A stretch of DNA of 64,000 bases from Silanimonas lenta DSM 16282. GTDB lineage: Bacteria > Pseudomonadota > Gammaproteobacteria > Xanthomonadales > Xanthomonadaceae. The translations under genes were made by a program, and so were the position numbers. Of the stretch, positions 30,096-39,154 are shown piece after piece. The notes beneath the pieces were generated by a model. It was not told the DNA's origin. It did no database searches and saw only the letters and a program-made list of their open reading frames with translations. Position 1 is the first letter of the stretch. Every line of letters begins with the position of its first letter. The stretch lies in the NCBI RefSeq assembly GCF_000429065.1, contig NZ_AUBD01000010.1, positions 88,001 through 152,000 on the forward strand, given 5' to 3'.

Positions 30096-32558
30096 TCACT
30101 GGCAGGCCTCGCAGCTTCCGGGGTTCTCGAGCGAGCAGGCCACCGCCGCGGTATCGGCGATGGGCGCGGCGGTGGCGCTGGCGGCCACGGTGGTCTTGGC
30201 GATCTTCGTCGCCGGCCGCGAGCGCAGGTAGTAGGTGGTCTTGAGCCCCTGCTTCCAGGCGTACATGTACATCGAGGAGAGCGCGCCGATGGTCGGGCTT
30301 TCCATGAACAGATTGAGCGAGGCGCTCTGGTCGATGTAGGGCCCGCGCGCCGCCTGCAGGTCGATCAGCGCCCGCATCGGCAGTTCCCAGGCAGTGCGGT
30401 AGACCCGGCGTAGCGCCTCCGGGATCTCCTCGATGCCGGCGATCGAGCCCTCGGCCTGCTTGATCCGGTCGCGGATCTCCGGCGTCCACAGGCCCAGCCG
30501 CTTCAGCTCCTCCACCAGGTGGCGGTTCACCTGCAGGAAATCGCCGGAGAGCGTTTCGCGCTTGAACAGATTGCTCACCTGCGGCTCGATGCACTCGTAG
30601 CAGCCGGCGATCGAGGCGATGGTGGCGGTGGGCGCGATCGCCACCAGCAGCGAGTTCCTCAGCCCATGGCGGGCGATGCGCTCCTTCAGCGCCTGCCAGC
30701 GCTCGGGCTGCTCCGGCACCACGCCCCAGAGGTCGAACTGCAGCCGCCCCTCGGCCGCATGGGTATCGGCGAAGGCCGGATGCGGGCCATGCGCCTCGGC
30801 AAGCTCGCAGCTCGCCGACAGCGCGTGGTAGTAGATCTCGGCGCTGATGCGGGTGGAGAGCGCCTTCGCCTCGGCTGAATCGAAGGGCAGGCGCAGGGCG
30901 AAGAACACGTCCTGCAGGCCCATCAGGCCAAGGCCCACCGGGCGCCACTGGGCGTTCGAGGCCGCGGCCTCGGGGATCGGGTAGAAGTTGAGGTCGATCA
31001 CCCGGTCGAGCTGGCGCACCGCCGCCCGTACGGTCTCGCCCAGGCGCTCGAAATCCACACCGTCCTCGCCGAGGTGCTGGGCCAGGTTCACCGAGCCCAG
31101 GTTGCACACGGCCGTGTGCCGGGCCGAAGTCACCTCGAGGATTTCGGTGCACAGGTTGGAGAGGTGCACTACGTGGCCGGGCTTCGCCGCCTGGTTGCAG
31201 GTGGCATTGGCGCGGTCCTTGAAGTTCATCCAGCCGTTCCCGGTCTGGGCCAGGGTGCGCATCATCCGCGCATAAAGATCGCGGGCCCGAACCTGCTTTC
31301 GCGCCAGGCCGCGGGCCTCGGCGCTCTCATAGGCGCGATCGAAGGCGGCGCCGTGCAGGTCCACCAGCTCCGGCACGTCGCTCGGATTGAACAGCGACCA
31401 GGCCGCATCGGCCTCCACTCGGCGCATGAACAGGTCGGGCACCCAGTGCGCGAGGTTGAGGTTGTGGGTGCGCCGGGCCTCGTCGCCGGTGTTGTCGCGC
31501 AGCTCGAGGAACTCCTCGATGTCGGCATGCCAGGTCTCGAGGTAGACGCAGGCCGCGCCCTTGCGCTTGCCGCCCTGGTTCACCGCCGCCACCGAGGCAT
31601 CCAGGGTCTTCAGCCAGGGCACGATGCCATTGGAGAGGCCATTGGTGCCGCGGATCAGGGCACCGCGTGAGCGGATGCGGCTGAAGCCAAGACCGATGCC
31701 ACCAGCGAACTTCGACAGCCGCGCCACGTCGGTGTAGGCCTTGTAGATGCCTTCCAGCGAATCCTCGGGCGAATCCAGCAAAAAGCAGCTGGAGAGCTGC
31801 TCGTGGCGGGTGCCGCTGTTGAACAGGGTGGGCGAGCTCGGCAGGTATTCCAGCCGCGCCATGCGCCCGTAGAGCTCCACCGCCTCGGCCACCGAGGTGG
31901 CGAGCGCCGAGGCGATGCGCAGGAAGAACTGCTGCGGGGTCTCGATGACCAGCCGGGTCTGCGGATGGCGCAGGAGGTAGCGGTCGTAGACCGTGCGCAG
32001 GCCGAAATAGTCGAAGCGGCGGTCGTGCTCGCGGTCGAGGGTGTCGTTGAGCTTGCGCGCATTGGCCTGCACGAAGCCGAGCAGGCGCTCGTTGACGAGG
32101 CCGAGCTCGGCGCCGCGCTGCACGCTCTGCGAGAAGGCATGGATGCCCTGCCCCGCCACCTCCTTCTCGATCACCCCGGAGAGCAGGCGGGCGGCGAGGC
32201 GGCCGTATTCCGGTTCCTCGGCGGTGAGCAGGGCGGCGGTGCGGATCGAGAGCTCGTCGAGCTCGCGGGTGCTCGCGCCGTCGTAGAGGCCGGAGATGGT
32301 GCGGGTGGCCACGCGCATCGGGTCGACGGCATGCAGGCCATCCGCGCAGCGCATCACCGCCCGCACGATCTTGTTGAGATCGACCGGCTCGCGGCGGCCG
32401 TCGCGCTTGGTGACGGTCATCACCGGGGCGTGGTGCGGCGGACGCAGGTCGAAGCCCGGGGCTGCGGCGGGGACGGCCGCGGCAGGGCGCGGGGTGGAAT
32501 CGGCAGGACGCAGGGATGCGTCGCGGGCGGCTTCGGCCGCTTCGGGATGGATGCTCAT
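30096..32558 (-). CDS. nrdA: Class Ia ribonucleoside-diphosphate reductase alpha subunit NrdA
   Basis: Catalytic subunit that reduces ribonucleoside diphosphates. The ATG at 32558 gives 820 residues. An N-terminal ATP-cone (about 46-135, VTKRDGRREPVDLNKIVRAV) provides allosteric control. The barrel holds LPSSPTLFNSGT, the SSCFLLDSPEDS cysteine, NLCTEI (Asn/Cys/Glu catalytic triad), APTATIASIAGC, and the mobile C-terminal SCEACQ thiol pair. A cobalamin riboswitch and an NrdR-box-like palindrome precede it. This implies shut-off when B12 allows a class II enzyme to work. Its partner nrdB is separated by an antisense gene. Confidence 0.97.
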   Translation of the reverse strand: MSIHPEAAEAARDASLRPADSTPRPAAAVPAAAPGFDLRPPHHAPVMTVTKRDGRREPVDLNKIVRAVMRCADGLHAVDPMRVATRTISGLYDGASTRELDELSIRTAALLTAEEPEYGRLAARLLSGVIEKEVAGQGIHAFSQSVQRGAELGLVNERLLGFVQANARKLNDTLDREHDRRFDYFGLRTVYDRYLLRHPQTRLVIETPQQFFLRIASALATSVAEAVELYGRMARLEYLPSSPTLFNSGTRHEQLSSCFLLDSPEDSLEGIYKAYTDVARLSKFAGGIGLGFSRIRSRGALIRGTNGLSNGIVPWLKTLDASVAAVNQGGKRKGAACVYLETWHADIEEFLELRDNTGDEARRTHNLNLAHWVPDLFMRRVEADAAWSLFNPSDVPELVDLHGAAFDRAYESAEARGLARKQVRARDLYARMMRTLAQTGNGWMNFKDRANATCNQAAKPGHVVHLSNLCTEILEVTSARHTAVCNLGSVNLAQHLGEDGVDFERLGETVRAAVRQLDRVIDLNFYPIPEAAASNAQWRPVGLGLMGLQDVFFALRLPFDSAEAKALSTRISAEIYYHALSASCELAEAHGPHPAFADTHAAEGRLQFDLWGVVPEQPERWQALKERIARHGLRNSLLVAIAPTATIASIAGCYECIEPQVSNLFKRETLSGDFLQVNRHLVEELKRLGLWTPEIRDRIKQAEGSIAGIEEIPEALRRVYRTAWELPMRALIDLQAARGPYIDQSASLNLFMESPTIGALSSMYMYAWKQGLKTTYYLRSRPATKIAKTTVAASATAAPIADTAAVACSLENPGSCEACQ

Positions 32559-32675
32559 CGCGTGGGAACTCCGTGGTCGACGCACGGGCCGCCGCCCCTC
32601 CCTCGGGAGCGACGCGCGGGAACGAAATCGGCAGGCGCCGGAGCGCGGAACGGGCCGCCCCGACTGGATGCCGGC

Positions 32676-32693
32676 GTCGCCCCCGCGGGCGAC
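32676..32693 (-). promoter_or_regulatory. Hairpin in the nrdA expression platform
   Basis: On the minus strand GTCGCCC, loop GCGG, then GGGCGAC form a perfect 7 bp stem between the riboswitch and nrdA. It differs in only a few bases from the hairpin in the metE leader. It lacks a U-tract, so it may work through translation or Rho access rather than intrinsic termination. Confidence 0.45.
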
Positions 32694-32749
32694 AGGCCCT
32701 TCGCCGGGCCCGGATCACCGCACGCCACGCGCTGTGCTTCGCGCGGCGG

Positions 32750-32929
32750 GTCGGCAGGTCTTCGGGCTCGCGGACACGGACGGCATGGCCGTCCCCCTAC
32801 TGGCCGTCGCTTCCCGGGGGATGAGTTCCCCAGTGCCTTGACGGCGGTCGTTTCCACATACCGCTGCGGGGCAGCCCCGGATTCGCACCGGGTTCCCTTT
32901 TCATCCCGGACGCGAGTCCGGGAACCGAC
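32750..32929 (-). ncRNA. Cobalamin (B12) riboswitch upstream of nrdA
   Basis: Read on the minus strand, the landmarks are P1 5' strand GTCGG (32929-32925), AAAAGGGAACCCGGTG, the core GGCTGCCCCGCAGCGG, AAGGCACTGGGG, GGGAAG, and the B12 box GAGCCCGAAGACCTGCC leading to P1 3' strand CCGAC (32754-32750). This is a second complete cobalamin aptamer, 7 kb from the one at metE. The expression platform is the roughly 190 nt to the nrdA ATG. Control of class Ia RNR genes by B12 riboswitches is documented in Streptomyces. Confidence 0.94.
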
Positions 32930-32935
32930 AACCCC

Positions 32936-32964
32936 AGCCTATTGAGGCAGGTCCGCCGAGTCAA
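32936..32964 (-). promoter_or_regulatory. Predicted sigma-70 promoter of nrdA
   Basis: On the minus strand TTGACT (32964-32959) and TAGGCT (32941-32936) are 17 bp apart. The predicted start falls at about 32929, the first base of the riboswitch P1 stem. The arrangement matches the metE promoter. Confidence 0.6.
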
Positions 32965-32980
32965 CCCAAGATCTTGTGGT
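32964..32980. promoter_or_regulatory. NrdR-box-like palindrome next to the nrdA -35
   Basis: CCAAGATCTTGTGG contains the perfect 10 bp palindrome CAAGATCTTG (32967-32976) and agrees with the core of the published NrdR box (C-w-A-n-A-T-n-T-w-G). It directly abuts the nrdA -35 element, where a repressor could block RNA polymerase. NrdR usually binds two boxes about 31 bp apart; no convincing second copy at that spacing was found. Confidence 0.45.
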
Positions 32981-33004
32981 TCCCCATGATTCTAGGGGCC
33001 AGGC

Positions 33005-33409
33005 TCAGGGGCGCGGCGGCGGCGTGCCGGGCGCTCTCACGCCCCCGGGCGCGCCCTGCGCCGGCAGCGCGGGTTGCGCCGCCTCGCCGGCGGCCGGCCG
33101 CGGTCTGGCCCAGCGGGCGAAGCTGCGCCGCGGTCCCGGCGCCATGCCGCCCCCCGATACTGCGCCGGAAGCGGCCGGCACGGGAGCGCTGGCCGGCGGG
33201 GTTTCCGGCGGCGGCGCGTCCTCGCGGCCATCCAGGGGCGTTCCACGGTGCAGGCCGGCGAACAGCGCCGAGACCGGGCCGCAGCCATGGGAGAGCCCGT
33301 CGAGTTCGCAGGCCGGGGCCGGCCCCGCGCCTCCGAGCGCCACGGCGAGCACCAGACCCGGCAGACGGCGGCGGCCCGCCGGGGCCGGGCAGGGCGGCAT
33401 CACGGGCAT
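33005..33409 (-). CDS. Small exported protein of unknown function, last gene of the zinc-type operon
   Basis: A 134-residue protein that I do not recognise. From the ATG at 33409 it has a signal-peptide-like start (about 1-34, ending GPAPA), then a short Cys/His segment CELDGLSHGCGPVSALFAGLHRG. A long Pro/Ala/Gly/Arg low-complexity tail follows. Alternative starts are GTG 33424 and ATG 33400. It begins within 20 bp of the DUF3299 stop codon, so it is probably co-transcribed. The Cys-His segment could bind metal; the tail may be disordered. Real coding status is likely but not certain. Confidence 0.5.
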   Translation of the reverse strand: MPVMPPCPAPAGRRRLPGLVLAVALGGAGPAPACELDGLSHGCGPVSALFAGLHRGTPLDGREDAPPPETPPASAPVPAASGAVSGGGMAPGPRRSFARWARPRPAAGEAAQPALPAQGAPGGVRAPGTPPPRP

Positions 33410-33428
33410 CGCGCGCCGGCGCACGGCC

Positions 33429-33980
33429 TTACTCGGTCATCAGCTCGAGGCGCTCCAGGTCCATGGCATAGGCGGAAGTGGCCATGGCATTGGAGACGAG
33501 CTCGGTACGCAGGGTGCCGTGCACCCAGTAGGCGTCCCAGAGCTGCCCGAGTTCGACCGGATGCTTGGGCTTGATGTAGATGAGCTGGTTCGGCGGCGGC
33601 GGCGGCACGTGGATGCAGGCGCCGAAATACGGCACCAGGAACATCTCGGTGACGCGCTGCTGGTCGTCGAAGGCGATCGGCACGAGGTAGCCCGGCACCT
33701 TGCCGCGCACGCCGTTCATCGCGGGCACCGTCTTGGTGCTGCTCATCACCTGCGGCATCTGCATCTGCCCGCTGTGATCGATCTCGGGCATCTCCTCCAG
33801 CGCCTTGAGGTCCTCCGGCGGCAGCAGCTCGAGCCAGTCGATCTCGCGCACCGCGGCATCGGCGGCGAGCCCGTCGCCGGGGCGGGCCGCCTGCGCGAGC
33901 GCGGCGGGCGGCAGGGAGGCGCCGAGCAGCAGCGCGGCGGCGAGGACGGATGCGGCGGAAAGGGCGAACGGCAGGCGCAT
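33429..33980 (-). CDS. DUF3299 exported protein of a zinc-type ABC operon
   Basis: A 183-residue protein with a signal peptide (about 1-29, ending ALAQA) and a DUF3299 domain. Its hallmark is the stretch from GKVPGYLVPIAFDD to FLVPYFGACIHVPPPPPNQ, with a conserved Cys-His pair. Domains of this type occur next to DUF2796 proteins and FtsX-like ABC systems in zinc-repressed operons (for example PA4063-PA4066 of Pseudomonas aeruginosa). It follows the permease gene by 17 bp. A role in periplasmic metal handling is inferred from context only. Confidence 0.85.
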   Translation of the reverse strand: MRLPFALSAASVLAAALLLGASLPPAALAQAARPGDGLAADAAVREIDWLELLPPEDLKALEEMPEIDHSGQMQMPQVMSSTKTVPAMNGVRGKVPGYLVPIAFDDQQRVTEMFLVPYFGACIHVPPPPPNQLIYIKPKHPVELGQLWDAYWVHGTLRTELVSNAMATSAYAMDLERLELMTE

Positions 33981-33997
33981 GGGTGGGTCCGGGTGGA

Positions 33998-35256
33998 TCA
34001 GCGGTCGACGGCCACGCCGTCCTGCAGGGAGCGCAGGTAGGCGAGCGCCGCGGGAATCAGGCCGAGCAGGATACCGCCGAACCAGATGCCGGCGAGCAGG
34101 GCCCACTCCGAGGGGCGCGGCCAGCCGGGGGCGAAGAACAGGCCGTAGCGGGCCTCCAGCCAGGGCGAGAGGGCAGCGAGCCCGCCCTGCAGCAGCAGCA
34201 GGCCGAGCAGCAGGCCCAGGCCGGTGAGCAGGGCCGCCTCGGCCAGTAGCAGGGCGAAGACGTGGCGCGGCCCGGCGCCCACGGCACGCAGCAGGGCCAT
34301 CTCGCGCCGGCGTTCCTTCAGGGTGGAGAGGATGGTGGTGAGCAGCACCATCAGGGCCGCCAGCACCGCCACCCCGGCAGCCACCAGCAGGGCGCGCTCG
34401 ACCCCGTGCATCAGGCCCCAGAGCTGGGCCAGGGCCACGCCGGGCAGCACGGCGATCAGCGGCTCGCCGCGGTACTCGTTCACCACCCGCTGCACGGTGA
34501 AGGTCTCGAGCCGCGAGTCGAGGCCGACGAACACCGCGGTGACCGACTTCGGCTTCAGCAGCTCCGGCGGGATGCGCGCCGGATCCACGGCGCCGCGGCG
34601 CATCGGCACGCCGCCGCGCCAGTTGAGATGGATGGCCTCGATGGCCTCGAGCGAGACGTAGACGCCCTGGTCGATGGGGGTGCCGGTGCGGGCGAGGATG
34701 CCGACCACGCGGAAGGGCTGGTCCTCGTGCCTGTGCGCCGCCACCCGGGCGGTGCCGTGGGCGAGCACGATCTCGTCGCCGAGGGCGTGGCGCAGGCCCT
34801 CGGCCACGTCGGCGCCGAGCACGGCATCGTGCAGGCCGGCGAAGGCCCGTCCCTCGCGGAAGGGAAGGCCGCGCCGCTCGGCATAGCCCATGTGCTCGAA
34901 GTAGGCCGGCGTGGTGCCCACCACCCGGTAGCCGCGGTAGGAATCACCAAGGCTGATCGGCACCGTCCAGGCCACCGGTGGCAGGGCCTTCAGCTTCTCG
35001 TAGGTGTCCCACTGCAGGTTGGCGGTGGGTTCACCCAGGTGGAACACCGAGTAGAGCAGCAGCTGCACCGGGTGCGAGCGCGCGCCGACGATCAGGTCGG
35101 TGCCTGAGACCGAGCGCAGGAAGCTCTCGCGAGCCTCCTGGCGCACCCGCTCGATGCCCAGCATCAGCAGCACCGAGAGCCCGAGGGTGAGCACGGTGAG
35201 CAGCACCGTGGCCCGGCGGTTCCTCAGGCTGGCCCAGGCGAGACCGACAAGGCCGC

Positions 35257-35260
<4 letters not shown>
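33998..35260 (-). CDS. FtsX-like ABC transporter permease of a zinc-type operon
   Basis: A 420-residue membrane protein of the MacB/LolC/FtsX type: one N-terminal transmembrane helix (about 14-35), a large periplasmic domain (about 40-285) and three C-terminal helices (about 288-318, 340-372, 388-412) with the cytoplasmic STLKERRREMALLRAVGAG coupling loop. Such permeases work with LolD-like ATPases, often mechanically rather than as importers. It overlaps the ATPase gene by 4 bp and is followed by the DUF3299 gene. Confidence 0.9.
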
Positions 35261-35951
<691 letters not shown>

Positions 35952-35955
<4 letters not shown>

Positions 35956-36512
35956 GGACGCAGCACGAGGCGCGGCTGGGCCGGGCCGAGGCTGGCGGCG
36001 CGGGCGCCGCTGGCATCGATCAGCTGCACGCGGACCGACTCGATCGCCGGGAAGGCGGCGAACAGGCCAGTGTCGATGGCGCGCAGGGCCTCGGGGTTGC
36101 GGCACTGGAAGCGGTAGCGCACCCGCCAGTCGCCGTGCGTCTTCTCCTGCGCCTGCCCATCGCCGTGCTCATGACCGTGCCCGTGCGCATGGGCCTTCGC
36201 CGGGCCGCCCTCGGGCGTGCCGGGCACCTCGAGCACCGGGGCCTCGGCCACGCAGCCGGCGGCCACGTTGAACTGCCACAACCGGGCGTGGTCGAGCAGG
36301 GCCCGGCGGGCGGCCTCCAGCCTGGCCTTCTCCGCCTCGTCGCGCGGCGCCCGCTCGAAGCCGACGAGGTCGTGCGCCGTGGCCTCGAGATCCAGCTGCA
36401 GGCGCCCGCCGTCGAGGGCCACGTCGAGCAGGGCGAGGCCGTGCACATGGGCGGAGGCGGCGGGCAGGGCCAGCAGGGCGGCGAGGGCGAGCGCGGTCGG
36501 CGTGCGGGGCAT
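35952..36512 (-). CDS. DUF2796 (ZrgA-like) His-rich periplasmic zinc protein
   Basis: A 186-residue exported protein (signal peptide about 1-21, ending ASAHVHG) of the DUF2796/ZrgA family, first gene of a zinc-type ABC operon. A His-rich loop (KAHAHGHGHEHG, about 107-117) is suited to binding zinc, and the conserved LEATAHDLVGFERAP segment is present. The operon resembles zinc-regulated zrg genes of Vibrio and PA4063-PA4066 of Pseudomonas. A Zur-box-like palindrome lies 25 bp upstream of the start, so repression by zinc through Zur is likely. Confidence 0.88.
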
Positions 36513-36537
36513 GGGCGACAGGAAACGGCAAAAGAGG

Positions 36538-36550
36538 GTTACACCATAAC
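36538..36550. promoter_or_regulatory. Zur-box-like operator upstream of the zinc-type operon
   Basis: GTTACACCATAAC at 36538-36550 is a dyad whose outer GTTA/TAAC arms are exact. It agrees with the gammaproteobacterial Zur core GTTATANTATAAC at 10 of 12 informative positions. It is 25 bp before the DUF2796 start and overlaps a plausible -10 (TATGGT on the minus strand). It also faces the divergent EamA gene 85 bp away. Confidence 0.6.
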
Positions 36551-36635
36551 GAGGCGCTGTCGGCAGCGCATGAACCGGAGCGTAGCCGGGGGCGATGCCT
36601 GCGATACTCCGCGCCCCGCCCCGCCCTGCCCGACG

Positions 36636-37496
36636 ATGACGCTGCGCGATGCCGCCCTGCTGGTCCTGCTCGCCGCGATCTGGGGCAGCTCCTTCCTGTT
36701 CATGCGGCTGGCCGGGCCGGAGCTGGGCGCGGCACCGCTCGCCTGGCTGCGGGTCACGGTGGCGGCGGCCTTCCTCGGCGCCCTGCTGCTCGCCCGCCGC
36801 GAAGCCCCGGATCTTGCCGGGCGCTGGCGGCCCATGGCGCTGATGGGGCTCACCAACACCGCCGCGCCCTTCCTGCTGCTGACCTGGGCCACGGTGCAGC
36901 TCAGCGCCGGCTACGGCGCCCTGCTGAACGCCACCACCCCGCTCTGGGGCGCGCTGCTCGGTACACTGTTCTTCGGGCTGCGGGCCGGGCGCGCCCTGCT
37001 CGGCGGCCTTGTGCTCGGCTTCCTCGGCGTGGCCCTGCTGGTCGTGGGCAAGCTCGACGAACTCGGGCCCAAGGCCGTGCTGCCAGTGCTGGCCGGCCTG
37101 CTCGCCACCGCCTGCTACGGCCATGCCGCGCACTTCGCCCGCAGCGGCTTTCCCGGCCTCGGGCCACTCGGGCTGGCCTTCGGCAGCCAGCTGCTCGCCA
37201 GCCTGTGGCTGGCGCCCGCAGCCTTCGCCGCCTGGCCGGCACAGCCCCCCTCGCTGCTTGCCTGGGCCAGTGTGGCCGTGCTCGGCATCGTCTGCACGGC
37301 CCTGGCCTACCTCATCTATTTCGGGCTGATCCGCCGCATCGGCCCCACCCGCGCCACCACCGTCACCTACCTCGCCCCGGTCTTCGGGGTGGGCTGGGGC
37401 GTGGGCCTGCTGGGCGAGCCGCTCACCCTGCCGATGCTGCTCGGCGGCGCAGTGGTGCTGGCCGGGGTGGCGGTGGCGGCGCGCCCAGCACGCTGA
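36636..37496 (+). CDS. EamA/DMT-family transporter
   Basis: A 286-residue inner-membrane protein with about ten transmembrane helices in two EamA repeats (about 4-135 and 145-282). It opens with AALLVLLAAIWGSSFLFMRLAGPE, and the second repeat ends with ALAYLIYFGLIRRIGPTRATTVTYLAPVFGVGWGVGLLGE. DMT proteins export or exchange small metabolites; the substrate is unknown. It is divergent from the zinc-type operon and separated from it by a 123 bp regulatory region. A GATACT (36603-36608) could be its -10. Confidence 0.9.
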   Translation: MTLRDAALLVLLAAIWGSSFLFMRLAGPELGAAPLAWLRVTVAAAFLGALLLARREAPDLAGRWRPMALMGLTNTAAPFLLLTWATVQLSAGYGALLNATTPLWGALLGTLFFGLRAGRALLGGLVLGFLGVALLVVGKLDELGPKAVLPVLAGLLATACYGHAAHFARSGFPGLGPLGLAFGSQLLASLWLAPAAFAAWPAQPPSLLAWASVAVLGIVCTALAYLIYFGLIRRIGPTRATTVTYLAPVFGVGWGVGLLGEPLTLPMLLGGAVVLAGVAVAARPAR

Positions 37497-37529
37497 GCCC
37501 GGTCGACCAGCACGGGGCGTTCCCGACGA

Positions 37530-39134
37530 TCAGCCGGCGTCGCCCTCGACGCGGTTGCGCCCGCTCTGCTTGGCCCGGTACAGGGCAGCATCGGCGCGGG
37601 CCAGCAAGGCCGCCACGCCGGCCGAGCCACCGGGGTCGCCCGGGCGCAGCACGGCATAGCCGAAGCTCGCCGTAACCGGCAACGCACCGGCGGCAGTCTC
37701 CACCGGGGTTTCGGCCAGCAGGCTGCGCAGGCGCTCGGCCACGGCCGCCGCCTCGGCGGCATCGGCGCCGGGCACCAGCATCACGAACTCCTCGCCGCCG
37801 TGGCGCGCCACCATGTCGCCACCGCGCAGCTGCGAGGCGAGCCGCCGCCCCACCTCCACCAGCACCTCGTCGCCCACCGCATGCCCATGGGTGTCGTTCA
37901 CCTGCTTGAAGCGGTCGAGATCCACGAAGACCAGAGCCAGCGGCTTGCCCAGGGCCTGCGCCTCGTCGATACGGCGCGGCAGCACCGGGGCCATGGCGCG
38001 GCGATTGGGCAGGCCGGTGAGCGGGTCGCGTTCGGCCAGGGCCTTCATCCGGTCGCGCTGGCGCGCCAGCGCCCCCATGCGCAGGGACAGGGCCAGGGTC
38101 ATCACCACCGTGTACCAGGCAAGGCCAAGGATCAGGGTCTCGGCATGCCAGGCCCGCAGCAGGGTGCCGTAGAGCGGGCCCAGCACCAGCAGCTGCGGGG
38201 CCAGTGCCAACACCACCGCGCGCCCGCCGGGCTGGCCGGCGCGCCAGCAGGCGATGCCCACGGCGAGCATGGCGAGCAGCAGCAGGAAGGCGAAGCCGCG
38301 CCAGAACACCGTGGGCTCGGGGCCGCCCAGCCACCACTGGCCCGCCACCAGGGCGGCGAGCAGGAAGACGAGATGGCGGGTGCGGTAGAGCCGCGGCAAG
38401 ACTCGGTCGGCGCGCCCGTAGGCGAGCGCCACGTACCAAAGACCGCCGAACCCCGGCACCGGCAGGAGCTGCAGGGCGAGATGCATGGCTTCCTCGCCGG
38501 GCAGCCAGGGCCGGGGCCAGGCGGCAAAACCGCTGCGCACCGCCAGCCAGAGGGCCATGGCGCTGCCGGCCAGCACGAACATGCCAGCGATGCGGTCACG
38601 CGCCCCGGCGAAGACCAGCAGGGCCGAGAGCAGCATGGCGAACACCACCGCCAGCCCACCCATGCGCACGGCGAAGCGCAGGGTGTCCTCGCGCTGCACC
38701 GGAGCCGGGTCGCCGTAGCGGATGGTCAGGCCATGCGAGCCTGTGTCGAGCCGCGGGGCGGTGACGATGATCGGCTCCCTCGAACCCGGGGCCGCCGAGA
38801 ACACCGCGCCCACGCCGGCGCGGAAGCGGGAATCGGTGCTCCTCGCGTCATGCGCAAGACCGCAGCGCACTTCCTCGCCGCGGCGCAGGCGCACCAGGCC
38901 CGGCGGGGTGTCCAGCACCACGATGGCCTGCGCCCAGGCCGGCCAGCCCTCTGGCGGCGCCGGGATGCGCACTTCGGCGCTGCCGGGCGAATCCGGCACG
39001 GCAACGCAGTCGATCGGCAGGCGGAAGGCATCGCCCCGGATGCGGGCGATGTCCTCCCGCGAGCCCAGCACGAAGGAGGGCAGCAACAGCAGCAGGGCCA
39101 ACACCGCGACCGCGATCTGCTTGCGCCCTGCCAT
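37530..39134 (-). CDS. Membrane-bound diguanylate cyclase (GGDEF)
   Basis: Makes the second messenger c-di-GMP from GTP. The 534-residue protein has a signal-like first helix (about 6-24), a periplasmic beta-rich domain (about 28-150), and a block of seven transmembrane helices (about 158-345), the 7TMR-DISM layout. A C-terminal GGDEF domain (about 365-530) contains DPLTGLPNRRAM and the active-site RHGGEEFVML, so it should be catalytically active. The periplasmic part probably senses an extracellular cue. There is no EAL domain. Confidence 0.92.
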   Translation of the reverse strand: MAGRKQIAVAVLALLLLLPSFVLGSREDIARIRGDAFRLPIDCVAVPDSPGSAEVRIPAPPEGWPAWAQAIVVLDTPPGLVRLRRGEEVRCGLAHDARSTDSRFRAGVGAVFSAAPGSREPIIVTAPRLDTGSHGLTIRYGDPAPVQREDTLRFAVRMGGLAVVFAMLLSALLVFAGARDRIAGMFVLAGSAMALWLAVRSGFAAWPRPWLPGEEAMHLALQLLPVPGFGGLWYVALAYGRADRVLPRLYRTRHLVFLLAALVAGQWWLGGPEPTVFWRGFAFLLLLAMLAVGIACWRAGQPGGRAVVLALAPQLLVLGPLYGTLLRAWHAETLILGLAWYTVVMTLALSLRMGALARQRDRMKALAERDPLTGLPNRRAMAPVLPRRIDEAQALGKPLALVFVDLDRFKQVNDTHGHAVGDEVLVEVGRRLASQLRGGDMVARHGGEEFVMLVPGADAAEAAAVAERLRSLLAETPVETAAGALPVTASFGYAVLRPGDPGGSAGVAALLARADAALYRAKQSGRNRVEGDAG

Positions 39135-39154
39135 CGCTCGGTCTCCCGGGGTCT

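Noticed and set aside
32982..32998. Second NrdR box (CCCCATGATTCTAGGGG) upstream of nrdA
   Set aside because: The core does not fit the NrdR pattern, the symmetry is odd, and its centre is about 19 bp from the first box rather than about 31 bp.
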